Under the pieces are notes generated by a model that was not told where the DNA came from, searched no databases, and saw nothing but the letters and a program-made list of their open reading frames with translations. Below are positions 27,055-36,622 of a DNA stretch of 64,000 nucleotides, in pieces. The DNA lies in the NCBI GenBank assembly GCA_016704465.1, contig JADJAD010000001.1:1116001-1180000 (forward strand), in the 5' to 3' direction. Origin of the DNA: Gemmatimonadota bacterium. Lineage in GTDB: Bacteria; Gemmatimonadota; Gemmatimonadetes; Gemmatimonadales; Gemmatimonadaceae. Each line of letters opens with the position of its first letter. The first letter of the stretch is position 1. Position numbers and translations under genes: made by a program.

Positions 27055-28308
27055 TCACGTGCCGCGCAGGTTGGGGTTCGCCTGAATCTCGTTCAGGCTG
27101 ATGGGAATGCACTTGTCGCGATTGTCGAGGAAGGTATTCTTGGCCGGCCCCGTCTCCGCATTCCAGCGGCGCAGGTCCCACAGCCGCCGCGACTCGAGCC
27201 ACAGCGTCGCGCCACGCTCGCGCTGCAGGATGGGCCACGCTTCGGCGAGCGTCGTGGCCGTGAGCGGCGGGAGCGGACTCGTTGCCACGTTGTGGAAGGC
27301 ACGAACCTGATTGATGAGCGTCATCGCTCCCGGCACGTCGTTGTTGCGCAACGCCGCCTCGGCACGGACGAGAAGCATCTCGGTGCCCTTCACGATCGGG
27401 ATATCGGCGGCGAGGTTGATGAACTTCCGCTGCCGGAAGAAGACCGTGCGCCCATCCTGACCGGTCGCCAGCGCCCCACTTGTGGTGCGCACCGTGTCCC
27501 ACGGCACACGAGGGTCACGAACCGCCGACCAGAACGTGCCAAAGACGGTGTACTCCGAGCGATTGATGGTCTCGAAGGCCAGTTCGTTGTTCTCCGCCGC
27601 TGTGTTCGTCGAGAACGGCGCCACGAAGACATAGGCCGAGGGGACGATCTGGGCGTCGGTAACAGCGCCGGTCCAGTTGTTCTGCCAGGCGCGCACGGAC
27701 GCACGACCACCATGTGCCACACGCAGGAGCGAATCACGCAGGGCGCCGGTGAGTCCACCGGCGATGCGAATCGCTTCGCTGAACTGAGCCTCGGCACGCT
27801 GGAAGTGCACTTTGTGGTCGCCCGACGGCCCGCCGTCGATAACCGAGTTGCACGTCACCTCGCCGAGCATGCGATTGGCGAGGCCCGCATAGATGTTGGC
27901 GCGGGCTGCAAACGGCGACGTGTCGTAGCCTGTGCCGAGCACCGTTTTCATGCGCTCGATGCCCTGCTCCGCCACCCAGCGGGCAGCGTGCATGTCCCCC
28001 CAGCTACCGTTGATGTCCTCGGGACGGACGATACCGCGGTTCCAGAGTCCCTGTCCGGGCCCATAACTCCCGGCATGGTACAGGTCGTCCGACAGCAATG
28101 CGGTTTGCGGCGAAAGTGAGTTGTAGGCCTCGGACAGGTTGAACGCCATGCCCGTGGTGAGGCCGGCCATGGCCGACGGAACGTTGAGGTTGTCGTCGGC
28201 GATCGGGCCGGGATTGGAGACGTCGAAGAAGTTGCAGCCGCCGGTGGCGGCGAGGGTGCTGAAGGCGACGGTCGCCGAGGCGAGTCGCACGATTCGATTC
28301 ACGCGCAT
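27055..28308 (-). CDS. SusD/RagB-family nutrient-binding lipoprotein
   Basis: A 417-residue lipoprotein. The lipobox is LAATGGC (Cys25), followed by NFFDVSNPGPIADDNLN, the typical N-terminus of SusD-like proteins. The TPR-type helical scaffold and the C-terminal motif RERGATLWLESRRLWDLRRW, then DKCIPISLNEIQANPNL, are diagnostic. SusD proteins cap the TonB-dependent SusC channel and capture oligosaccharides or peptides. It begins 22 bases after the susC-like gene, so the two form the usual pair. Confidence 0.9.
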   Translation of the reverse strand: MRVNRIVRLASATVAFSTLAATGGCNFFDVSNPGPIADDNLNVPSAMAGLTTGMAFNLSEAYNSLSPQTALLSDDLYHAGSYGPGQGLWNRGIVRPEDINGSWGDMHAARWVAEQGIERMKTVLGTGYDTSPFAARANIYAGLANRMLGEVTCNSVIDGGPSGDHKVHFQRAEAQFSEAIRIAGGLTGALRDSLLRVAHGGRASVRAWQNNWTGAVTDAQIVPSAYVFVAPFSTNTAAENNELAFETINRSEYTVFGTFWSAVRDPRVPWDTVRTTSGALATGQDGRTVFFRQRKFINLAADIPIVKGTEMLLVRAEAALRNNDVPGAMTLINQVRAFHNVATSPLPPLTATTLAEAWPILQRERGATLWLESRRLWDLRRWNAETGPAKNTFLDNRDKCIPISLNEIQANPNLRGT

Positions 28309-28330
28309 CGTGTGGAATCCTCGGGATGGG

Positions 28331-31327
28331 TTACCAGTTGGTACGGAAGGAAAGCGAGAACGACCGCAACTGCGGGAGGTTGTAGTACTCGCGGCGCCCC
28401 ACCTGACTGTCCTGCTGGTCGGAGGACTCGGGGTCGAGCCCGGTGTAGTCGGTGCTCAGGAACAGGTTGCGCCCGGCGAGGGAGAGCGTACCGCCGCGCG
28501 AGCCGGGGATCCAGCGCGCCGGGACACGATACGAGAGTGTCACGTAGCGCAGGCGGAAGAAGTCCATCTTCTCGATCCAGGCGTCGGCCAGGTTCTGCGT
28601 CGTGTTGTAGCCGCAGCGCACGCGCTCCAGGGCGGTGAGGCCGTCAGCCGCACCGGCCTGTCCCTTGGCGACGGCGATGATCTTGCGCTGCGCGTCATAG
28701 CAGGGCCGCCAGTTGCCGCGGATCGCCCCCTGGTAGCCAACGTAATTGATGTTGTAGCCGCCCTTCTGGAATTCCCCCAACCCATCGATGGTCACCTTGT
28801 CCCACAGCGTCAGCGAAGTGCCGAGGCCGAGGATGTTGGTGGGCCACGTGGGACCGATGTACACGTTGGTGTCGGAGCGAACCGGTGCCTCGAGGGCCCC
28901 CGCGTTCAGAATCTTGCGCGCGAAGAGCGACGTGACCGGGTAACCGACACGCACCTCTGTGAACGACCCGCCAACGGCGATGAGCGGCTCGTCGCCCAGG
29001 TCGGTAGCCTTGCTCTTGAGGTTCGTGAGGTTCACTCGGCCACGCCAATCGAAGTTGGAGCGGCGAATGAGGCCGGCGTCGAACTTGACTTCGAGCCCCG
29101 AGTTGTTGACCTCGCCCACGTTCTCGAGCTGCCGGTTCAGGAAGCCCTGGCTGGGCGGATACCGCACCTGAATGAGGGCGTCCGAGGTGGTGGTGTTGAA
29201 GTACGTCATGTCGACCGAGAAGCGGCCGGCGAAGGCGCTGGCCTCGAGGCCGATTTCAGCCTCGCGCGTGCGCTCCGGTCCCAGGTTCGGATTGCCAAGC
29301 TGGTTGGGCGTGAATCCCGGCTTGGCCTCGTCGCCGGCGATCGGGTCCCAGGTACGCACGGCATCGAAGGCGCCCGGCGCCTTGCCCGACTCGCCGATGG
29401 CGGTGCGCAGCTTGAGCGTCTCGATCACGTCCTTCGGCCAGAACTCGTGGTCCGAGAGGGCGTAGGCGAAGCCGACCTTGGGGTAGTACTGGAGGCCGAA
29501 GTCCTTGCCGAAGGCGCTGTTGCCGTCCACGCGCATGCCTAACGTGACGAAGGCGCGGTCCTTCCAGCCGATCTGTTCCTGAAAGAAGAGTCCGGCGTTC
29601 ACGACGCGGCGGCGCACGTCGGTCCCAACCGTGCGGATCGCCGCGCTCGTGAGCACCGGGTCACCCGGTCCGGAGAACTCCGTGCCGGTGACTGCGGTCT
29701 GGTTCAGGTTGTCCTGAAAGAGCTGCCCGCCCACCGACGTGGACGTCGTGAGGCTACCCCCGAAGTCCTTCTTGAAGGTCGACGCGTAGTCGACCGAGAG
29801 GAACTGGCGCACGAACGCCGCCTGCGTGATCGACCCGACCGGGTTGCGCAGGTGACCGAACGGGATGATCGAACGGTTCTCGACGTTGTTGTAGTCGAAG
29901 CCGATCGACAGGCGGTTGGTCCACGCCTCTATCGGCGCGTAGTTCACCGTGAAGCCGGAGATGTAGTGATCAGTCTTGGTCTTGGTCCCGATCTGTAAGG
30001 CGGCCTCGTTGTTCTTGCAGATGATGCCGGCGGTGGCACATCCGGAGCCGTTGTAGTTGCCGGCGGTGCCGCGCGCCACGTTGAGCAGGAAGCCGTTGGC
30101 CAGGTTGCCGTCGGCGATCCAGTCCTGGTCACCGCGCTGGTACGACGAGTTGAGCTGCACCTCGAGCTTCTGGAACGGGCGGAAGGAGAAGTTGCCGCGG
30201 AAGCCGCCCGTGGTGTACTCGTTGGACTCGATCGCCCCCTCTTCGTTGGAGAGGTTCCCGGCAAGGAAGTACTGGGCCACGTCCGACCCGCCCGCGACCG
30301 ACAACGCCCCCTTCTGCACGGCGCCGGTGCGCACCCACTTGCCGCTCGACGGACAGGTCGCGTCCTCGAACGGGACGTTCTCCCCGAAATTCGCCCGCGA
30401 CGGCGTGATCTCGATCCCGAACAACTCGGGGCCTCGGCAGTTCTTCAGGTACACCGCAGTCGGATCGCCGTCGATACTGACGCTGTTCAGGTCGTTTGTA
30501 CCACCGGTAATGTCCAGACTCCATTGCGGACGCCCCGCGCGCCCCCGCTTGGTGAAGATCTGGATCACCCCGCCCGACGCCTCCGTCCCGTAGAGCGTCG
30601 TCGCTGCCGCCCCCTTCACCACCTCCACCCGCTCGATGTCCTCGGCGCGGATGTCGTTGAACGGGTTGATCGTCTGCCGAGCGTTCGGCACCGTCGGGCT
30701 GGTGCCGCTGAAGATGCGGACGCCGTCCACGTAGATGATGGGGTTGTTGCCCTGCGAGATGGAGTTGTTGCCTCGCAGGCGGATCTGCCCACCGGCACCA
30801 GGCTGCCCCGAATTGGCAAGCACCGTCACCCCCGGGGTCTGCGCCGACAGCAGCTGCTGTGCGTTGGCCACTGGGGCGTTCTGGATCTGCTCCGCAGAGA
30901 TCGTCGCCATCGAGTTGGTGATCTCCTTGCGCCGCACGTCGCCGGTGGCCGTCACCACCACCTGCTCCAGCGCCACCGGCGCCTCGCGAATGGTGAAGTC
31001 AAGCGTCGCCGTCTCGCCGGCCACCACGGTCACCTGCTCCGATGCCGGGGCGAAGCCGAGTCGCACCACGCGGATCGTGCGCGGCCCGGCCGGGACGTTG
31101 TTCAGTCGATATTCACCATTCTCATTCGTCTGTGCCCCAATGGCAGTGCCCACGACCCCGACCTGGGCCTGTGGCAGGGGGCGATTCGCCCCCTCGACGA
31201 TCACGCGGCCGCGAACGGATCCCGTGGCCTGGGCGAATAGCGGTGACACGAGCGACGCCGACAGCGCGGCCGCGAGGCCGCCTGCGAGCGCCGATCGCGC
31301 CAGGAAACGACGGACGACATTGGACAT
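28331..31327 (-). CDS. SusC/RagA-family TonB-linked outer-membrane transporter
   Basis: A 998-residue protein. The ATG at 31327 follows a strong ribosome site (AGGAGGAG). Domains in order: signal peptide ending PLFAQ; a carboxypeptidase-D-like sandwich (GRVIVEGANRPLPQAQVGVV, NGEYRLNNVPAG); a plug domain with ALEQVVVTATGD, IRLRGNNSISQGNNPIIYVD and VEVVKGAAATTLYGTEASGG; then a 22-strand barrel ending SFSLSFRTNW with a terminal aromatic. It imports a large ligand using TonB energy together with the SusD partner. It is the first gene of a five-gene operon that ends with the haloperoxidase. Confidence 0.93.
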   Translation of the reverse strand: MSNVVRRFLARSALAGGLAAALSASLVSPLFAQATGSVRGRVIVEGANRPLPQAQVGVVGTAIGAQTNENGEYRLNNVPAGPRTIRVVRLGFAPASEQVTVVAGETATLDFTIREAPVALEQVVVTATGDVRRKEITNSMATISAEQIQNAPVANAQQLLSAQTPGVTVLANSGQPGAGGQIRLRGNNSISQGNNPIIYVDGVRIFSGTSPTVPNARQTINPFNDIRAEDIERVEVVKGAAATTLYGTEASGGVIQIFTKRGRAGRPQWSLDITGGTNDLNSVSIDGDPTAVYLKNCRGPELFGIEITPSRANFGENVPFEDATCPSSGKWVRTGAVQKGALSVAGGSDVAQYFLAGNLSNEEGAIESNEYTTGGFRGNFSFRPFQKLEVQLNSSYQRGDQDWIADGNLANGFLLNVARGTAGNYNGSGCATAGIICKNNEAALQIGTKTKTDHYISGFTVNYAPIEAWTNRLSIGFDYNNVENRSIIPFGHLRNPVGSITQAAFVRQFLSVDYASTFKKDFGGSLTTSTSVGGQLFQDNLNQTAVTGTEFSGPGDPVLTSAAIRTVGTDVRRRVVNAGLFFQEQIGWKDRAFVTLGMRVDGNSAFGKDFGLQYYPKVGFAYALSDHEFWPKDVIETLKLRTAIGESGKAPGAFDAVRTWDPIAGDEAKPGFTPNQLGNPNLGPERTREAEIGLEASAFAGRFSVDMTYFNTTTSDALIQVRYPPSQGFLNRQLENVGEVNNSGLEVKFDAGLIRRSNFDWRGRVNLTNLKSKATDLGDEPLIAVGGSFTEVRVGYPVTSLFARKILNAGALEAPVRSDTNVYIGPTWPTNILGLGTSLTLWDKVTIDGLGEFQKGGYNINYVGYQGAIRGNWRPCYDAQRKIIAVAKGQAGAADGLTALERVRCGYNTTQNLADAWIEKMDFFRLRYVTLSYRVPARWIPGSRGGTLSLAGRNLFLSTDYTGLDPESSDQQDSQVGRREYYNLPQLRSFSLSFRTNW

Positions 31328-32189
31328 GTACTCCTCCTGAACGAGGCTAGTGGGGAGCGGGATGGGCGGATGGTCCGATGGGAGACTCGAGCCACAACGC
31401 GGACTCCTGCTACAACGGGGACGCGACGCGGAGGGTGCGCGGTAGTGCTGGTCAATATCCTGCCGGGTACCCCGAGGGCAAGAGGGAAAGCACCAGCGGC
31501 GTGGCACGCGACACGAGTAGCGTCTGCGCGCTTCGTGACGATCGCGACGCGAACGACGCACGAGAGCGACTCACGTTCTCGGCCGCTTCAGCGGCCGTAC
31601 ATGTGGGCGCGATCGGCGCGTGCTCGGGCTGGCCACCGCCGCCAATGAGAAGCACCTCACCAGGGCGCGTTCCGGCTCTACGACGGCGTCGCCATCGCCC
31701 AGCCGACCATGATCGACCGCGAGCTGGAGTACTATCGGCTGGGTGCGTGCTCGAGGACCATGGAGTGCGCCGGGGTGTTCCCGACCGAGGCAGGCGCCGG
31801 GATGTGCAAACCGTATGGGGGCCTGCACGGCGCGGCTTCGTACCGTTCCCGGTTCCTTCCCGCTGGACGAGTTGCGTCCGGCCACGTGGTCTCGACGGCC
31901 ACATCGGGAGCATCTGCGCCAACACAGCCCGCCGACAGAACGGCAACCCGCATGTCGGGCATGGTGGGTGATGTGATGCCATTTCCAACTGCATTGTGCC
32001 GGGTGCGTCCGCCAGTCTTGGCGGACATGAGACGGTGTTGTGACGCCCGATGATGAGGTTCGCGCCGGGAGCACGGCCCATGTCGCGCAGGGCGTCCTGT
32101 TCGACGCTGCCACGGCACAACGACGCTCCCCTAGGCGCACGGAGCAGCCGCTCCGGCGTTCCGTCAGCAACGACCGAGAGAGGTGGCGT
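31328..32189. promoter_or_regulatory. Long divergent regulatory region
   Basis: 862 bases between the minus-strand SusCD operon and the plus-strand surface lipoprotein. Open frames on both strands are long only because of GC content; their compositions (Arg, Pro, Ser rich, no domain) do not look real. One small hairpin, CGGCCGC TTCA GCGGCCG at 31580-31597, is visible. Promoters for both flanking genes should be here. Confidence 0.4.
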
Positions 32190-34454
32190 ATGGCGCGGAG
32201 CACAGGAAGCATGTCGTCACATCGTGGTTGGAAACCCGTAGCGCTGTCCCTGCTGGCCTGCCTGGGTGCGGTGGCCTGCGCCCCGGATGACCCGGTAAGT
32301 CCCGTACTGCCTATCGCTACGCAGCCGCCGGTGGCCTTCGCCACGGTCGGCACGACGAGTGACCCGGCTGGCGTGGCATTCCTTCCACCGTTAGGGCCCC
32401 CGACCACACCCGGCACGGCGGCCCCGCTCGACCGGGCAGCGCTGCCCTTCCTGGTCGCCGAGATCTGCGAGTGGAACGGAATTGCCTGCGCACTGCCGCT
32501 CGTCCGCCGAATCCCCGCCTCTCCAGACGGGATCCAGGTCGCGCCGAACGGTGACCTGTTCGAGGCAAACTGGCGCGTGCGTGGCACCGGCGTGCGAGCG
32601 GGAGCCACGTATCGACTCCGCATCCTGGCGAGTGGGCAGGAGATGGGGTCCGTCGATTTCCGGGTCGTGAATCCGGAGCCCCGCGTCAACCCGCTGCCGC
32701 CTGGGCAGGTGCTGCTCAACTCGACCCTGGCCATCCGCTTCACGCTTGCCACAGGGGTGGGGCAGCCCGCCGGTGCGGCCGGTGGCACGATCTCCCTCGC
32801 CGGCGGACAGGTGGCCCTCGACGTTCCAGCCGGCGCCCTGCCGAAGACGACCTTCCTGACAGCGCTCCCGGCCAGCAGCCAGCTCCCGGCGGGCGGACCG
32901 GCGGTCGTACCGGGGACCGCCTGGGACTTCGGGCCGTCAGGGACGCAATTCGCCCAGCCGGTCACGATGACCATCGCCTACGACCCGGCACAATTGCCGA
33001 ACGGCGTCGTCGAGTCCGAGCTGCGCATCCACAAGCTCGTCAACGGCGCGTACGTCCAGCAGAACGCCGGTGCGGTGGACCTCACGACCCATACGGTCTC
33101 GGCGCAGGTGACGAGCTTCAGCGTGTACGTCCTGCTGCAGCGACAGTTCCCGGGCAGTCAGGAAGATCTGACGGGCCCGATGGTCCAATCGGTCCTCGTG
33201 CTCGACGCAGCCAGCGGTCAGTACGGCATGGCGACCACGCTCGACGTCAGCGGCGCGGACGTCACCCTGACGGCGCGCATCGCCATTACCGACGATATCA
33301 GTGGCGTGAATCTGATCTACGTCATCTACCGAAGCCCCTCGGGCCGGCAGGTCCGCTATCCCTGCCGTCCCGACCAGTCCGGTATCACGCCGCCACCCAA
33401 CTCGGGAAGTGACACCAACGGCGAGTGGGACTGCGTCAGCACCTGGCCTCGCTATGGTGAGCCCGGGCTCTGGATTCCCAATACCGTTCAAGTACAGGAC
33501 AGGGTCGGGAATTGGTCGTTCTACTACGCCTACACCTCCGGCGGGACGCTCTGCTTGTCTCCCACCGGCGCTCCGTGCCTGGGGCTACCGCAGATCACGG
33601 TGGTGAGCTCACCGGCCGATATCACACCGCCCGTCGCCGTGTCCCTTCAGGTGAGCCTCGACGCGCAGCCGCGCAACTTCGGGGGGAGCGTCTCGCTCGA
33701 TGTCAGTGCCTCGGGACGCTATATCGTATTTGGGTTGCAGGCCACGGATGATCTTTCCGGATTGGCGCAGGGCACGCCGTGGTCGGTCGGCTCGCCGTAT
33801 GTCTATCTCGGACTCACGGGTCCGAGCCGCCAGAACGTGTCGTCCACCTGCTGGCTGAATCAGGGTACTACCGTCAACGGCTTCTTCGAATGTTACGCGT
33901 ACGTGCCGCAACTCGCCGAGAACGGGACCTGGACGGTCAACTACCTGATTCTCACCGATCGCGTGGGGAATCGGGACCAATACTATCAGAACGCGACCGG
34001 ACAGTTCTGCAGCCAGCTCAACGTGACGCAGTGCATCATCCCGCCAACCGTGCAGGTCTCCAGCGTGGGCGATGCCAACGCGCCGCTGCTTCAGACCGTG
34101 TCCCTCTCGGTGAACAACAACGTTGTGACGGGGGCACTCACTGTCACCGACGACCTGAGCGGAGCGACGAACGCGTACCTGTACTACCGGAGTGCGACGT
34201 CAACCCAAACGCAGTACTGCTGGGCGTCGCGAACGTCGGGCACGGCGCTCAACGGTGATTGGAGCTGCGACGTGACCTTCTCCCAGTATGCGGCCCGGGG
34301 ACAGTGGTTCCTGGAGGCCGTGTACTTGTACGACGCGGCGGGCAACACTCGCGCTTACCAGCGCCAGCAGGGAAGCACCGACACAATGTGCTACTACCCA
34401 CCCACTGGGGCGGTGTGTCAGGCGTTCGGTTCGCTTGAAGTGATCGTGCAGTAG
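32190..34454 (+). CDS. Surface lipoprotein with ZU5-like domain and three TDD-SG repeats
   Basis: A 754-residue lipoprotein (VALSLLACLGAVAC, lipid Cys at 30 or 24). ATG 32190 follows an AGAGAGG ribosome site. Residues about 210-310 (GGTISLAGGQVALDVPAGAL followed by AWDFGPSGTQFAQPVTMTIAYD) match a ZU5-type sandwich. Three C-terminal modules of about 140-150 residues each start TDD(I/L)SG near residues 366, 518 and 652. Each contains paired cysteines around NG-W/F-C and ends with DRVGN or DAAGN and aromatic residues. I do not recognise this repeat by name. A terminator follows at 34477. Confidence 0.75.
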   Translation: MARSTGSMSSHRGWKPVALSLLACLGAVACAPDDPVSPVLPIATQPPVAFATVGTTSDPAGVAFLPPLGPPTTPGTAAPLDRAALPFLVAEICEWNGIACALPLVRRIPASPDGIQVAPNGDLFEANWRVRGTGVRAGATYRLRILASGQEMGSVDFRVVNPEPRVNPLPPGQVLLNSTLAIRFTLATGVGQPAGAAGGTISLAGGQVALDVPAGALPKTTFLTALPASSQLPAGGPAVVPGTAWDFGPSGTQFAQPVTMTIAYDPAQLPNGVVESELRIHKLVNGAYVQQNAGAVDLTTHTVSAQVTSFSVYVLLQRQFPGSQEDLTGPMVQSVLVLDAASGQYGMATTLDVSGADVTLTARIAITDDISGVNLIYVIYRSPSGRQVRYPCRPDQSGITPPPNSGSDTNGEWDCVSTWPRYGEPGLWIPNTVQVQDRVGNWSFYYAYTSGGTLCLSPTGAPCLGLPQITVVSSPADITPPVAVSLQVSLDAQPRNFGGSVSLDVSASGRYIVFGLQATDDLSGLAQGTPWSVGSPYVYLGLTGPSRQNVSSTCWLNQGTTVNGFFECYAYVPQLAENGTWTVNYLILTDRVGNRDQYYQNATGQFCSQLNVTQCIIPPTVQVSSVGDANAPLLQTVSLSVNNNVVTGALTVTDDLSGATNAYLYYRSATSTQTQYCWASRTSGTALNGDWSCDVTFSQYAARGQWFLEAVYLYDAAGNTRAYQRQQGSTDTMCYYPPTGAVCQAFGSLEVIVQ

Positions 34455-34476
34455 CGACGCGAGGCACGCGTCCGTT

Positions 34477-34521
34477 CCACACGACCGGCACTGCGCCGTT
34501 TGCGCGGCGCCGGTCGTGTGG
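34477..34521. terminator. Terminator hairpin, 13-bp perfect stem
   Basis: CCACACGACCGGC (34477-34489) pairs with GCCGGTCGTGTGG (34509-34521). The 19-base interior contains a further GCGC/GCGC pairing. It lies 23 bases after the lipoprotein stop. Confidence 0.65.
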
Positions 34522-34626
34522 CACAGTCGCCACGGGCAGTTTCGTCGCTGCGCGCGCTGGTCCGGGTCGAGGTGAAGTGTCGCCCTCGACTTTGCCTCCG
34601 ACGAGGTCGCGCACCAGCTTTGTCCC

Positions 34627-36096
34627 ATGATCCCCGCCTCGAAAGTTCTGCTCACCCCGCTGGCCGTCGTCGCGCTCGTCGTCCAGCTGGGCGACGTCGC
34701 CGTACCGCCGTCACCCCGTGGCCACCTCACGAGCCGTACCGGGCCGCAGCCCCCCCGCCCCACCGTCTCCCCCAACATCCACGTCAGCGCCGCGCGCCCC
34801 TCGTCCCCCTTCAACGAGGTCGTCATCGCCGCGCACCCCACCGACCCGCGCCGGCTCCTGGCCTGCGCCATGCTCGAGCCGGGCCCGAACCGCAGCGTGA
34901 AATCGGCCGGCTGGATCTCAGCCGACGGCGGACGCACCTGGTCCGCACCGCTCGTCACCACCGCCCACTGGGCCAACGATCCCACCTGCGCGTGGGACGC
35001 ACAGGGAACCGCCTACTTCCTCCACAAGGTGAACGACGGCCGCCCCACCCCCACGGGAACCGTCAACTCCGACTTCGACTACCTCGGCATCGAGCGCTCG
35101 GCGGACGACGGACGCACATGGCGCCCGATGGTGCGCGGACCGCAGGTCAACGACCGTCCCTTCGTGGCCATCGATGCAGCTGACGGCACCCTCTACGTCG
35201 CCTATAACGGACACCTGCACGGCGAGCAGCAACAGCACGATAACGCCAGCTTCCGAAACACCGTCGCGCTCCTGCGATCGCACGACGGCGGCCACACGTT
35301 CGACCCGCCCGCCCAGCGCGCCCTCATGGACCAGACGCCCACCGCCGGCAGCAACGCCGGCATGGACGCCGTCGTCGTCGTCCCCGACCGGTCCGTCGCC
35401 GTGCTGTACACTCACATGACGCTCGCCGCGCCGACTGCCGCCGGTGCGGCAACGCCCACCGGCAAGCCGACCGTCGTGCGCAGCACCCTCATGCTCGCCC
35501 GCTCCACCGATGGCGGACGCACCCTGGAACCCGCCACCGCCGTCGCCGAGGTCAGCTCAGGCTACAACCTCCCGCACGCGCGCGGCATCACCGGCACCAT
35601 GGCCGTCGATGCCAGCACCGGGCCGTTTCGTGGGCGCCTGTACGTGACCTGGGCCGACTTCGCCACCGGGCGTGGGCACATCCTGTTCACCCACTCCGAC
35701 GACGCGGGCCAGACCTGGTCCGATCCCCGCATCGTCAACGACGATGCCACCACGCGCCTGCCCACCGGAGGTCCCGACCACTCCATGGCGACCGTCGCCG
35801 TGAACCGGGAGGGCGTGGTCGGCGTGTTGTGGTACGACCGCCGCGACTTCCCCGCAGGCGACGGCTACCTCACCCGCTTCGCCGCATCCGCAGATGGTGG
35901 CCACACGTGGGGAGCGAGCGTCGCCGTGTCGTCCGCGCCCAATTCCCAGGCGGGCCATCGCTCCGGCGACTACCTCGCCAACGGCGGCGACACCGCCGGA
36001 CTCACCGCCGCCGCCGACGGGCGCTTCCACGCCCTGTGGATCGACAATCGCACCGGCGTGCAGCAGGTGTGGACCGCAGCGATCTCGTTGCGCTGA
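34627..36096 (+). CDS. Sialidase-like BNR/Asp-box repeat protein, exported
   Basis: A 489-residue protein with an N-terminal hydrophobic leader (ASKVLLTPLAVVALVVQLGD). At least five or six Asp-box motifs are visible (SADGGRTW, SADDGRTW, SHDGGHTF, STDGGRTL, SDDAGQTW, SADGGHTW), one per blade of a six-bladed sialidase-type propeller. Catalytic sialidase residues (arginine triad, Tyr/Glu) cannot be assigned with confidence, so it may be a binding propeller and not an enzyme. Single gene unit. Confidence 0.8.
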   Translation: MIPASKVLLTPLAVVALVVQLGDVAVPPSPRGHLTSRTGPQPPRPTVSPNIHVSAARPSSPFNEVVIAAHPTDPRRLLACAMLEPGPNRSVKSAGWISADGGRTWSAPLVTTAHWANDPTCAWDAQGTAYFLHKVNDGRPTPTGTVNSDFDYLGIERSADDGRTWRPMVRGPQVNDRPFVAIDAADGTLYVAYNGHLHGEQQQHDNASFRNTVALLRSHDGGHTFDPPAQRALMDQTPTAGSNAGMDAVVVVPDRSVAVLYTHMTLAAPTAAGAATPTGKPTVVRSTLMLARSTDGGRTLEPATAVAEVSSGYNLPHARGITGTMAVDASTGPFRGRLYVTWADFATGRGHILFTHSDDAGQTWSDPRIVNDDATTRLPTGGPDHSMATVAVNREGVVGVLWYDRRDFPAGDGYLTRFAASADGGHTWGASVAVSSAPNSQAGHRSGDYLANGGDTAGLTAAADGRFHALWIDNRTGVQQVWTAAISLR

Positions 36097-36206
36097 CCGC
36101 ACGGGCGCTGAGCACAGGCGCTGAGCACAGGCGCGCCCCTGCTTCGTACGGTACCGTAGTCGAAGTCATCCCCTGAAGCGCCCGATCACCCGCACCGGAG
36201 CATCAC

Positions 36207-36599
36207 ATGAGCACCATACAGCTCGATTGCACCCAGATCTCGGCCGGGCTCACCGCCAGCGACCTGCAGCGCAGCCTCACCTTCTACGTCGACGGGCTCG
36301 GTTTCACCCTCGGCGAACAGCACGTGGTCGACGGCACGCTCCGCTTCGCCATGCTCAAGGCCGGACAGGGTGAACTCGGCATCGGTCAGGACGACTTCGC
36401 CAAGGGAAAGGACCGGGTGAAGGGCGTGGGGATGCGCCTGTGGATCACCACGGCCCAGGACCTCAACGCGCTCGCCAACCAGGTGAAGCAGGCCGGCTTC
36501 GCGCTCGACAGCGAGGTCGAGCCACTCCCGTGGGGACCGCTGGGCTTTGCGGTCACCGATCCGGATGGCTTCATGCTCACCATCTCCAACCCGGGCTGA
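36207..36599 (+). CDS. VOC-family (glyoxalase/bleomycin resistance) protein
   Basis: 130 residues with a single vicinal-oxygen-chelate fold: ISAGLTASDLQRSLTFYVDG followed by LGFTLGE at the N-terminus, and the C-terminal half ending PWGPLGFAVTDPDGFMLTIS. Paired beta-alpha-beta-beta-beta modules are seen. Which metal or substrate it uses is not evident. The next gene, a flavin-dependent oxidoreductase, starts 23 bases downstream, so they are probably cotranscribed. Confidence 0.85.
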   Translation: MSTIQLDCTQISAGLTASDLQRSLTFYVDGLGFTLGEQHVVDGTLRFAMLKAGQGELGIGQDDFAKGKDRVKGVGMRLWITTAQDLNALANQVKQAGFALDSEVEPLPWGPLGFAVTDPDGFMLTISNPG

Positions 36600-36622
36600 C
36601 TCACGTCGCGTACCGATCGGTC

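Noticed and set aside
31378..32120. Long open frames on both strands in the divergent region
   Set aside because: Arg/Pro/Ser-rich, mutually antisense and without domains; a by-product of GC content.
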